The notes under the pieces: generated by a model
The model's database searches: none
Told to the model about the DNA's origin: nothing
Seen by the model: only the letters and a program-made list of their open reading frames with translations
Assembly (NCBI RefSeq): GCF_000960995.1
Contig: NZ_CP009434.1
Location: forward strand, 2,418,001 to 2,482,000
DNA: 64,000 bases
DNA from: Burkholderia glumae LMG 2196 = ATCC 33617
Lineage (GTDB): Bacteria > Pseudomonadota > Gammaproteobacteria > Burkholderiales > Burkholderiaceae
Reading direction: 5' to 3'
Part shown: piece by piece, positions 53,581 through 62,022 of the stretch
Layout of the letters: each line of letters opens with the position of its first letter
Position numbering within the stretch: the stretch's first letter is position 1
Position numbers and translations under genes: made by a program

Positions 53581-55986
53581 TTATTCGATTTCCTTAAAAT
53601 CAACCCTAATTGTACCGACCGGCGTATTTATGGTCTCTTCTCGCCCATTAATCGTCGAGTCGAGCAAAATATGGGCCGCAAACGCGGAATATGCTTGCCT
53701 TTCGATCTTTCCATTGCTACCTCCGTTTACACCGCGACTTATATTCTGAACGGTTTGGTAGCCCCACGCTTGGTCAGCCTTTCTGCTGATATTTATGCCT
53801 GTTTGAAAAGGCTTCGAAATCCAATAAAACCCTGCAGAGTTACATGCATGGAATGGATCATCAGCAACGACATTGGGATCGAACCTTGGAGCCCAAGTGA
53901 TCTGAGTACCGTGATCCGATGGCGCAACCGTCCAATGCGTTGAGGTGCCGGTAATTCGGGGCGCGTTAGACAAGCGATCGGAATAAACTCCGACATGGTT
54001 TGGCAACCTTACGGTCCCGCAAAAATTTCCGTAGTCTCGATAATTTGCAGCCCAGGTCAATTGCATCGCACCGCGCCCATAAAAGGTCGCGTAAAATTGC
54101 GTCGCGGGATTGCCGGCGTTATAGGCGCCGTATCCCCACTCATGCATAATTGGATGAGCCGTGATATTTCTCCACTGCGCCGTTTCCCAATTTGCTTGCG
54201 CCAAGAATAAGGCGCGCCTATGCAATGGGGCCAGTCCGTACTTGATGATCGCTTGACTTAGATGATTAACAAAAGGTCGCTGCGCGGTCTTGATGCTTTC
54301 CCCATCCATGGTATAGATGGCACTGCCCTTTAGTGCAATATAAATATTCCCCTGCCTTCCGTAGAATGGGAATTTCGGCATTGTTTTTGCCAGTTCATTC
54401 GCACTTAGCCATCCACATCTTCTGAAATGTCGAATAAACGCGAGCGGGTGGAAAAACCAGACCTTCCCGCCTGCGGGCAAGCCGGTCTTGTCCCAAAACT
54501 GAAGCTTTTTGACGAAGTCCAGAAACTTGTTGTACGCGTCCTGGTTTCCCTCGAAATGCTCCCCTTCGTCCAGTAGGTTTCGATAGCGAGGATCCAGATT
54601 GGCACTGTCCCATTCACTCGGAGCTTCGCAGACGAAGCCATGTAGCAGCGCTTGCACGGCCTTGTGGTCCGGATCGCTGATGTAATGCCGCATGGCCTCG
54701 CTTTTCTGCTCTGCGGTTTGCTGTGCCGCCGCTGCGCCGCTCCCGGCGGCCTCGACATTCCCGATCGAAGTGCGGACCAGGGCTTTGAGCTTGTCGAGGT
54801 CCCAGAGCCCGTTCGGATCAACTGGCGCGGTCTGCGCCTGGATTTTCCGCCACCCCATAAAGAACGGGAAATCCGCGTCCGAAACTTTCTTGATGCTCGG
54901 TTTGCTGATGTCAATATAGCCCTGCTGTCCGCTAGCGAACGGAATGCAATACCATGTCGCGCGCGGATTCGGAGCGGCGGACGTTTCCTGATCTGGAGCG
55001 GGTGGCAGCGTTGCCGGTTGGCTCAGAATCCGCCCGAATCGCAACATCTCGTACCCGTCGCTTGCGCAAGTCGAGTACAGCGCACTCGCACGCTTGTACA
55101 TCTCATATTCAAACTGTGGCTCACCCACCGGGTCAGGGGTGAGGAGTGTGCGGCTACCGTCGGTCGCGACGCTCCAGACGTTCGTGAATTTGTCCCCCTT
55201 GTGGAAGTACACTTCAACGTACAAGGGATGCTCATTCTGCCCCTCTTGTCTAGGAGCGAATTTAATCCCGTGCAATTTGCTGTGCGCGTCCACGCCGGGT
55301 GGCTGCGCGCGGAAAGTTTGGTTCGCGGGAATCACGTAGTAACTGTGGCCCCAGCAGTCGCTCCCCTGCGGCGTCTCGACATGCGGGTGCCCAAGCTGCG
55401 TCGCACCAAAATAGGCATCGAAATCGCCGGGTGTCATGAAGATCTCGAAGTGCAGATGCCGTTTCCCTTGGCAATCGCCCGTATACCCCAGGATATCCTT
55501 GCGCCGCACCTTCCTGCCACCGCCGGATACGGCCGCGCCGGTCGGATAACGCAGCCAATCGGGCATGCTGTGAGGCTCATTGACCGCCGGCGGCTGAATA
55601 CCGTCGGTTGTCATCCCGGCCAAATCGAGCAGATGCATGTACAGCGAGTAGAACGTCAACTCGCGGTTTTCGCCTGTCTCGGTCGTGTGCCTGAGGAGCA
55701 CAAATCCTGCATTGGTATTCTTGTCGTCGAACACATCGGCTACCGGTGTCTGGTACACACCATAGGCAGCAACCTCCCCGTCGGCGATGGCTCGCACGGG
55801 CAGCGAGGCGTTGCTTCGTGGAACGAGATGCAGCCCCGTATGCCAGCGGCGATCAAACGCGATCGGATAGATGCCCCCGCTATCGGTCATCTTGTCGAGT
55901 TCGTCCATCAACGGATCGTCCTTGGACCGAGCGTCCGGAGCCGAGCCGGTGGAGACAGGCAGCAGAAAAGGCGGACTGATAATCAT
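53581..55986 (-). CDS. T6SS effector: M23-like peptidase plus GH19-like muramidase
   Basis: The 801-residue protein has no signal peptide. Residues 40-185 form an M23/LytM-like domain: WHTGLH (H49, H53), LYMHL (H118) and HLHFEIF (H177, H179). The second ligand position, normally Asp (HxxxD), is His53. Residues about 500-780 form a GH19 chitinase/lysozyme-like domain: FLAQANWETAQW with catalytic-type E601 and FYGRGAMQLTWAANYRDYG (635-653). The region VWFFHPLAFIRHFRRCGW (509-526) precedes it. Such proteins cut peptide cross-links and glycan strands of rival cell walls. It lies five bases after vgrG and upstream of the immunity-like gene and PAAR, a delivery cassette. Confidence 0.85.
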   Translation of the reverse strand: MIISPPFLLPVSTGSAPDARSKDDPLMDELDKMTDSGGIYPIAFDRRWHTGLHLVPRSNASLPVRAIADGEVAAYGVYQTPVADVFDDKNTNAGFVLLRHTTETGENRELTFYSLYMHLLDLAGMTTDGIQPPAVNEPHSMPDWLRYPTGAAVSGGGRKVRRKDILGYTGDCQGKRHLHFEIFMTPGDFDAYFGATQLGHPHVETPQGSDCWGHSYYVIPANQTFRAQPPGVDAHSKLHGIKFAPRQEGQNEHPLYVEVYFHKGDKFTNVWSVATDGSRTLLTPDPVGEPQFEYEMYKRASALYSTCASDGYEMLRFGRILSQPATLPPAPDQETSAAPNPRATWYCIPFASGQQGYIDISKPSIKKVSDADFPFFMGWRKIQAQTAPVDPNGLWDLDKLKALVRTSIGNVEAAGSGAAAAQQTAEQKSEAMRHYISDPDHKAVQALLHGFVCEAPSEWDSANLDPRYRNLLDEGEHFEGNQDAYNKFLDFVKKLQFWDKTGLPAGGKVWFFHPLAFIRHFRRCGWLSANELAKTMPKFPFYGRQGNIYIALKGSAIYTMDGESIKTAQRPFVNHLSQAIIKYGLAPLHRRALFLAQANWETAQWRNITAHPIMHEWGYGAYNAGNPATQFYATFYGRGAMQLTWAANYRDYGNFCGTVRLPNHVGVYSDRLSNAPRITGTSTHWTVAPSDHGTQITWAPRFDPNVVADDPFHACNSAGFYWISKPFQTGINISRKADQAWGYQTVQNISRGVNGGSNGKIERQAYSAFAAHILLDSTINGREETINTPVGTIRVDFKEIE

Positions 55987-55991
55987 GGGCT

Positions 55992-58391
55992 TCAGTGCGA
56001 AAGCGAGTAGTCGTCGGGGGAATTCAGATTACTTTTGGGCAGCACGGGCAATGGCGGATTGACATTACCAGGACCCTGGAACACGAACGAGCCGGCCTTG
56101 ATCTTGAAGGCTCCCGGGCTGATGAATTCGAATGTGCCGTCTTCGATCTTGAGTGCGGCGCCGCCGCTGGCCAGCACGATCTTCTTGCGCGCAACCACCA
56201 GCACGTCCTCGTCCGCGCTTGCCAGCTTCAGCTGTTTTGCCGCAGCCAGCTCCATCGCATCGCTCTGCGACTGGATTTCGACCTTGCCATGCGTGGCAAA
56301 GATTTTCAGGCCGAGCTTATGTGCGCACAGCGAGATGAGCTCGCCGGCCGCTACGGTAAACCGCTTGAGCACGCTCACGTCCGCGTGCTGGCCAGCCGTC
56401 ACGATCACGTTCTCGCCGGCCGCCTGCTGGATCGACTTCGATGTGACGAACGCCATGCCGGCCGGTGCGCTGGCAAGCAGTCCGGCGTTCTTCAACTGGT
56501 CGAGCACGTCCATCAGACTCGATTGCGTCGTCTTGTCGGCCGGGGTGGCACGTGCCTGCGCGGTCGCATTGGCCAGCGCGGTCACGCGCTGAATAGCGGC
56601 TTGCAGCTGCTTGATCGCCGCCTGCATTTCGAGATGCGGAGCGGTCGGGTTTACGGGGTCTGCCGACCAGAACAACCCCTTTGCCGCGCGCGTTACGCCC
56701 CAACCTTGCGTGGTGAGCTCGTAGCCTTCGCCGCGCTTGTTCTTCTCGCCGTCAACGAGATAGCCCATATTGAGCGCCGTCTTGCCGAAGACCGTTGCAA
56801 GCCGAATGCCCTCGTGGCTCTTCAAGTCCTCGAAGCGCAGCTTGTTGCCCAGCAGCGGCGAGCGGAACACCGCACGGCTGTACCAGCCCTCCTTGCCATG
56901 TACTAGATCCCGCCGCGCATAGTCATGGGCGGCACCGGCGATCAGTAACCGATCGCAATTGCCGTGGGTCGCAATGACGCGGACTTCCGTGTTCGGCAGC
57001 AATGGGACGTGCAGACCACCCTGATACGAGGCCGACGTACGCAGTAGGCGCAACGACATACTGTTCGTGCCGCGCTTGCCGGTGTGCCGTGTGAAGAGAA
57101 GCCTCACCCGGTAACCGCCATACTCGTCCATCCATGCATACGGCTGGTCGTCGCCGGATTCCACGATGCCGATAAGTGCACCGCCTATCCAGCGCCAATG
57201 CTTTTCCGGTACATACTCGGGCCGGTAGGTCAGATGCGACGGGATCGCCTCGAACTGATTGGTCACCGACTGCTTGCGGCTACCCGTCGTAACGAGCTTG
57301 GTGATCACGATGCCGTGTGGCGCTTCGGGCACGGTGTCGTTGATCACCCGCACCACCATGCCCGGCATCATGCCCATCACGTTGCTCTTGCCCGAGATCC
57401 GTGTCTGACGCGTGATCAGCTCGTCGCGTCGTGCATCGGCAAGCACCTGTCCCTCCTCGGCGGAGTGGAAATGCTCGATGCTACAGTTGACGCTGCCGTA
57501 CACCGAGCGGTCCCCCTTCTCGGCCACGACCGATTCGACCTGCAACGGACCGTCCGGCTGCCGGTAGTTGTGGTCCCATTCACGCACGGTCTGCGGCACG
57601 AGCGAGCGCGTCACGTTCAGCTCAAGAATGGCCTCGTGCCAGCTGACGAGACCCGAATTCGGCAGCAGCGGCACCTCGAGCGCCCGCATGTAGCCGCGCG
57701 CGGTATTGCTGAACACCAGCGTGTCGCGCTGCGGTCCGTCTTCCTTCTTCGCATGTTTGAAGTAGTAGAAGACGCCAGCGCGCCTGCAATGCCTGTCGAT
57801 GAAATTCGCGATCGTCTCCTCGTACATGACGGTTTGGTGCAGTTTCGCGTCGAGCCCGTCCAGTTCGAACTCGACGTCATAAGACTGGAACAGGTCGCGA
57901 TCGACAATCGTGTCGGTGAGCAGCTCGCGAAACGAGCGGTCCAGGAATACGGCCGAATCATGTACCTGCTCGAGCAGTGCGAGTCGCGGCTTGAGATGCA
58001 GCTGGTAGGTCGCCTCGTCGCGCGACGTCTTGACCCGCGTCCACTGCGTCACAATGCCGTGCACAGTGCGTGTCGCCTGCTGGACCGGGTTGATCAGACC
58101 GGGCAACGACGGCACCGACGCGTGTTCCTCGATCGAGAAGATGGCCGGGCGCCCGATCACGGCCGCGCCGTCAATGTGCTTGTCCTTCGACGTAACGGTG
58201 ATGTCCGCGACAAACGGTGTGTTCATTTCTTCCGTGAGGACAAACGAAAACACCGATATCGGTGACCGCAGCGTCGCTATCTCGAGATGGAGAGGCTGGG
58301 TGACGATCGCGCTTGGGTGCTTGAGCACATCCTGGAGAGTTTGCATGGTCGCCATAGGATCGAGAGTTTTCACACTGACAAAGTCGCCCAC
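55992..58391 (-). CDS. vgrG: VgrG, T6SS spike protein
   Basis: The 799-residue protein starts at GTG 58391; ATG 58355 is an alternative. The gp27-like part covers about 30-380, with YEETIANFIDRHCRRAGVFY; the gp5-like OB-fold follows about 400-480 (YRVRLLFTRHTGKRGTNSMS), and the DUF2345-type beta-helix tail is about 610-780. No extra catalytic domain is fused; the effector is the separate gene five bases downstream. The C-terminal tail PPLPVLPKSNLNSP may dock PAAR or the effector. Confidence 0.92.
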   Translation of the reverse strand: MGDFVSVKTLDPMATMQTLQDVLKHPSAIVTQPLHLEIATLRSPISVFSFVLTEEMNTPFVADITVTSKDKHIDGAAVIGRPAIFSIEEHASVPSLPGLINPVQQATRTVHGIVTQWTRVKTSRDEATYQLHLKPRLALLEQVHDSAVFLDRSFRELLTDTIVDRDLFQSYDVEFELDGLDAKLHQTVMYEETIANFIDRHCRRAGVFYYFKHAKKEDGPQRDTLVFSNTARGYMRALEVPLLPNSGLVSWHEAILELNVTRSLVPQTVREWDHNYRQPDGPLQVESVVAEKGDRSVYGSVNCSIEHFHSAEEGQVLADARRDELITRQTRISGKSNVMGMMPGMVVRVINDTVPEAPHGIVITKLVTTGSRKQSVTNQFEAIPSHLTYRPEYVPEKHWRWIGGALIGIVESGDDQPYAWMDEYGGYRVRLLFTRHTGKRGTNSMSLRLLRTSASYQGGLHVPLLPNTEVRVIATHGNCDRLLIAGAAHDYARRDLVHGKEGWYSRAVFRSPLLGNKLRFEDLKSHEGIRLATVFGKTALNMGYLVDGEKNKRGEGYELTTQGWGVTRAAKGLFWSADPVNPTAPHLEMQAAIKQLQAAIQRVTALANATAQARATPADKTTQSSLMDVLDQLKNAGLLASAPAGMAFVTSKSIQQAAGENVIVTAGQHADVSVLKRFTVAAGELISLCAHKLGLKIFATHGKVEIQSQSDAMELAAAKQLKLASADEDVLVVARKKIVLASGGAALKIEDGTFEFISPGAFKIKAGSFVFQGPGNVNPPLPVLPKSNLNSPDDYSLSH

Positions 58392-58595
58392 TCAAAGCTC
58401 GGGGACGATGCCTTCAGGTTCGCACAAGTAGATCAAGGCAACAGCGATGTCCATCAGACCGACCTGAATTTGATGATGTCTGACAGTGATGCCGCAGGGA
58501 GCAAGAAGTTCACGCAGAGAACTACGTCGCTTCTTAGAATTTTGCACAACGAATAGTACTGTCAGGTAATTCGGCAGCCATACGAGGAAGGTCAA
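58392..58595 (-). CDS. Short open frame ending at the vgrG start
   Basis: The predicted 67-residue frame stops with TGA directly before the vgrG GTG, so translation could be coupled. It contains LLAPCGITVRHHQIQVGLMD but no recognised domain. It may be the C-terminal remnant of a T6SS gene cut by the IS6 element whose end lies at 58556-58567, inside this frame. Confidence 0.3.
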   Translation of the reverse strand: MTFLVWLPNYLTVLFVVQNSKKRRSSLRELLAPCGITVRHHQIQVGLMDIAVALIYLCEPEGIVPEL

Positions 58596-59229
58596 GGTGA
58601 GCCCGCCAGCGATTCACTTACGTGGCCAAGCGGGCGCACGATGCCCGTTCCCAAGCCGCCTTCGCCTGGGCTCGGGCCACACGCTTGCGTTTCGCATCCC
58701 GATGATAGCGGTAGCCCATGAACAGATTGGAAACCTGGCCGTGCACGGACGCGAATCGCTGCAGCTGACACGCTGATTTGAAACGGCGCATCCCGTTCTC
58801 GCGCACGCGAGTCGGTTGGTGCGAATTCTCGGCGCGGTTATTCAGCCCCTTGCGCTGGCGGTGCTCGACGCTCAGGCCAAGTACGTTGTTGGCCGCCGCG
58901 TAGCTGCGCAATTTGTCCGTCACGATGACCCGCGGGCGCCCGTGGCGCTTGAGCAGCTTGCGCATCAGTCGCTTGGCCGCCGTGGTGTCGCGCTGGCGCT
59001 GAACCAGGACATCAAGCACGGCACCGTGTTGATCTATGGCTCGCCAGAGCCAATGCTTCACGCCGCGAATGGTCACCGCGATCTCGTCGAAGTGCCATTT
59101 GTCACTGCGGCTCGAGGCCGCGGAACGGATGCGCCGTGCGATCGCCAGACCAAACTTCGTGGCCCAGCATCGCACCGTCTCATAGGTCAGCTCGATGATA
59201 CAAGCCTTCGCGCAGCAACCTGACAATAC
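58556..59229 (-). mobile_element. IS6-family element, 5-prime deleted
   Basis: GTACTGTCAGGT (58556-58567) and the reverse complement of GTATTGTCAGGT (59218-59229) form a 12-base terminal repeat with one mismatch. Between them is most of an IS6 transposase. The N-terminal coding part is missing near the right end. Confidence 0.65.
58618..59199 (-). pseudogene. IS6-family transposase, N-terminus lost
   Basis: The frame continues from LTYETVRCWATKFGLAIARR through WHFDEIAVTIRGVKHWLWRA (first Asp of DDE), GRPRVIVTDKLRSYAAA (second Asp) and NNRAENSHQPTRVRENGMRR (Glu). The DDE core is whole. The roughly 50 residues before TYETVRCW, including the ATG and the first HTH helix, are gone: the terminal repeat sits only about 40 bases away. 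Inactive unless helped in trans. Confidence 0.78.
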
Positions 59230-59399
59230 CAAGCCGGCGCGTACTAGAAAGCCTCTCCCCCACCTCACGGCGCTCGTCATCGGGTTGGAGTATTTAAAAA
59301 AATTCAATGCTTTTTAACTATATTGAGAGCCGCTAACATAACCTAGACATGACGTAGCAGAAATCGTATCGTCTGCGATCTGGCAAGACGCAAAATCAG

Positions 59400-60201
59400 C
59401 AACGAGTTGTGGGTGGAGCCGGAACCGCTGATTCCGGAATTCACCCCATCGCCCAAGGGCGGACGGCGGCGCACGGTCGATGACCGAGCTGCGCTCAACG
59501 GCATCCTGTATGTGCTGCAAACCGGCATCCCGTGGGAAGACCTCCCGCAAGAGCTGGGTTTCGGCAGTGGCATGACGTGTTGGCGACGTCTGCAAGACTG
59601 GCAAGCGGCCGGTGTATGGCATCGGCTGCATCTGGCGATGCTGCGTCGGCTGCGTGAGCACGACCAGATCGATTGGGAGCGTGCGAGCATCGATGGAGCC
59701 AGCGTCTCCAGCCCCCGGAGGGCCAGGAAACCGGCCCCAACCCGACCGACCGCGGCAAGCTCGGATCGAAACGACACATCATCGTAGATGCACGCGGCAT
59801 TCCTCTGGCCGTCACGATCACGAGAGCCAACCGCCACGATGGCATTCGAGTCCACGCTCGATGCCATTCCTGCGGTACGCGGACTGAACGGTCCGCCACG
59901 CAAGCGCCCGAGCAAACTGCACGCTGACAAAGGGTATGACTTCGGGCGTTGCCGACGTTATCCGAGACAGCGCGGCATCAAGGCTCGTATTGCACGCCGC
60001 GGTATCGAAAGCAGCGAACGGCTGGGCAGGCATCGTTGGGTCGTCGAGCGTACGCATGCCTGGTTCGCCGGATTCGGCAAGCTTCGAATTCGCTTCGAAC
60101 GACGCCTCGATATTCATACCGCTCTGCTTGTCCTGGCTGCCGCCGTCATCTGCTCCACACACAAGCGCTACGCGCGTGCCTTTATGGAAAACAGCTGGTA
60201 G
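59400..60201 (+). pseudogene. IS5-family transposase with two compensating frameshifts
   Basis: Frame one (about 59400-59720) holds NELWVEPEPLIPEF and LQTGIPWEDLPQELGFGSGM with the first Asp in SIDGASV. Frame two (about 59715-59840) holds GQETGPNPTDRGKLGSKRHI. Frame one then resumes with FESTLDAIPAVRG, LHADKGYDFGRCRR (second Asp) and HRWVVERTHAWFAGFGKLRI (Glu), ending TAG at 60199-60201. The start is also damaged. A different IS5 group member than the copies at 42.8-44.6 kb. Confidence 0.78.
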
Positions 60202-60577
60202 CCCGCTTCGAGGCTTGGCGCTTGCTCACTGGTCTCGTCCAAAATCCGTCCGATGCCATCTGACAGTCTAGCTCCGCTGTTCTTGATGTCCGTCCGAACG
60301 GCAACGTGACAAAGCCGGAGCAAACGCTCGGCGCGCCGCTGTTCGAGCGCGGCCTGCGCGGCCTGAATCGGGCGGCCCCTTGGCGGCGGTCCGATCTTGC
60401 CGACGCAAGGGCCGGAGCCGGCCCCGCGCAGCCGGACGGCATCGCAAGCTGGCGCACAGATACCAGCATCTCGGCGTTTCGATTCTATCCACCGAGGCGC
60501 GCAACTGGTCTACTGGAAACCGGCCGCTTCGGTGCGGCCGCGTGCGGCGCGCCGCGCCGCCGTGATCCGAGGAAAGC
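60202..60577. other. Upstream region of purU with a LysR-like fragment
   Basis: 376 bases without an intact gene. 60306-60380 could encode a piece of a LysR HTH (see separate entry). The rest holds the purU promoter region; nothing else recognised. Confidence 0.4.
60306..60380 (+). pseudogene. Possible remnant of a LysR-type HTH
   Basis: A short plus-strand frame reads VTKPEQTLGAPLFERGLRGL, resembling the LxxLExxLGxxLFxR end of the LysR recognition helix. Both flanks are unrelated. It may be what the IS insertion left of a regulator. Confidence 0.3.
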
Positions 60578-61456
60578 ATGACCGGCTCCGAACGCAATTC
60601 CCGATTCCTGCTGACGCTGTCGTGCCCGAGCGCGGCCGGCCAGGTGGCCGCCGTGGTCGGCGTGCTCGACCGCCACCAGTGCTACGTCGACGAGCTGACC
60701 GTGTTCGACGACGACCTGAGCGGGCGCTTCTTCGTGCGCTGCGCGTTCCATCCGGCCGCCGCGGGCAGCACGCCCGACATCGACGCGCTGCGCGCCGAGT
60801 TCGCGCCGATCGCGGCGCGCTTCGACATGCAATGGGCAATCCACGACGCCGGCGCGCGCCCGAAGGTGATGATCCTCGTCTCGAAGCTCGAGCACTGCCT
60901 AGCGGACCTGCTGTTCCGCTGGAAGATGGGCGAGCTGAAGATGGACATCGTCGCGATCGCCTCGAACCACCCCGATCTCGAACCGCTCGCGGCCCAGCAC
61001 GGGCTGCCGTTCCGCCATTTCCCGATCACGCCCGAGACCAAGGCGCAGCAGGAGGCGCAGTGGCTCGACCTGTTCGAATCGAGCGGCGCCGAGCTGGTGA
61101 TCCTCGCGCGCTACATGCAGGTGCTCTCGCCCGGCACGAGCGCGCGGCTGGCCAACCGCGCGATCAACATCCACCACTCGTTCCTGCCCGGCTTCAAGGG
61201 TGCCAAGCCCTACCACCAGGCGCACGCGCGCGGCGTGAAACTGATCGGCGCCACCGCTCATTTCGTGACCGACGATCTCGACGAAGGCCCCATCATCGAG
61301 CAGGTGGTGGAGCGCGTCGATCACGCCTATCGGCCCGAGCAGTTGCTGACGGTGGGCCGCGACGTCGAATCCATCACGCTCGCGCGCGCCGTGAAGGCGT
61401 TCATCGAGCGCCGCGTGTTCCTGAACGGCGACCGCACCGTGGTGTTCGGGCAGTAA
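60578..61456 (+). CDS. purU: Formyltetrahydrofolate deformylase
   Basis: The 292-residue protein has an N-terminal ACT domain (FLLTLSCPSAAGQVAAVVGVL) and a C-terminal formyltransferase fold. The catalytic set includes the Asn and His in AINIHHSFLPGFKGAKPYHQ and the Asp in DDLDEGPIIEQ. It hydrolyses 10-formyl-THF to formate and THF. GAGGAAAG precedes the ATG. purU often accompanies glycine-betaine and sarcosine catabolism, whose demethylations load THF; here a choline/betaine-binding protein lies nearby. A terminator follows. Confidence 0.95.
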   Translation: MTGSERNSRFLLTLSCPSAAGQVAAVVGVLDRHQCYVDELTVFDDDLSGRFFVRCAFHPAAAGSTPDIDALRAEFAPIAARFDMQWAIHDAGARPKVMILVSKLEHCLADLLFRWKMGELKMDIVAIASNHPDLEPLAAQHGLPFRHFPITPETKAQQEAQWLDLFESSGAELVILARYMQVLSPGTSARLANRAINIHHSFLPGFKGAKPYHQAHARGVKLIGATAHFVTDDLDEGPIIEQVVERVDHAYRPEQLLTVGRDVESITLARAVKAFIERRVFLNGDRTVVFGQ

Positions 61457-61551
61457 TTCGGGCAGCAAGGCCCCCCGCCTTCCGGCGGCCGTCACGCCGT
61501 GTGCCGGCCACCGGCCCGCGATTCACGATGTTTCCTCGTCTCTCACCCTGA

Positions 61552-61587
61552 AGGCCCGCGCGCAGCGATGCGAGCGGGCCTCTTTTT
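61552..61587 (+). terminator. Rho-independent terminator of purU
   Basis: AGGCCCGC (61552-61559) and GCGGGCCT (61574-61581) pair around a 14-base loop, followed by CTTTTTG. Confidence 0.75.
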
Positions 61588-61599
61588 GAGCGGCGCGCG

Positions 61600-61935
61600 T
61601 CAGCCGTGGACGGCCGGGCAGGCCCGTGCGGCACCGCGGAACAGGCGGGCGAGCAGCGCGGCCACCGCGCGACGCCCGACGGCCCGGTTCGCGGCCGCCA
61701 GCGCGGCAGCCTGGGTGACGACGCGCAGCGCCGGGTGGCCGTGCGCATCGAGGCACGGCACCCACCGCGCGGTGATCTCGCCGTCCAGCACCCATGCGAA
61801 ACCGGCGTCGGCGCCCAGCGCCGCCGGCTCGCCGCGCGCGAGCGCGGCGCCGATCGCGGCGTAATCGCAGTCGAACGCCTCGCGCAGCAGCAACGCCGCG
61901 CGCTCGTCGGGCGACAGCCGTTCGAGCAGCAGCAT
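61600..61935 (-). pseudogene. Remnant of an ECF sigma factor (SigJ/ECF41-like)
   Basis: The 111-residue frame begins MLLLERLSPDERAALLLREA and continues FDCDYAAIGAALARGEP, the start of sigma region 4. It then jumps to DAGFAWVLDGEITARWVPCL and a SnoaL-like tail, typical of ECF41 sigma factors. Region 2 and half of region 4 are missing. It lies between purU (convergent) and the permease (same strand). It is probably non-functional. Confidence 0.6.
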
Positions 61936-62022
61936 CAGGCCCTAGGGCTGATCGACGAGGTGCTCGCCACGCGGCACGCGCCGGCCTGACCCGGCAAGGC
62001 GTGGCGCGCGGCGCGCGCGGGC

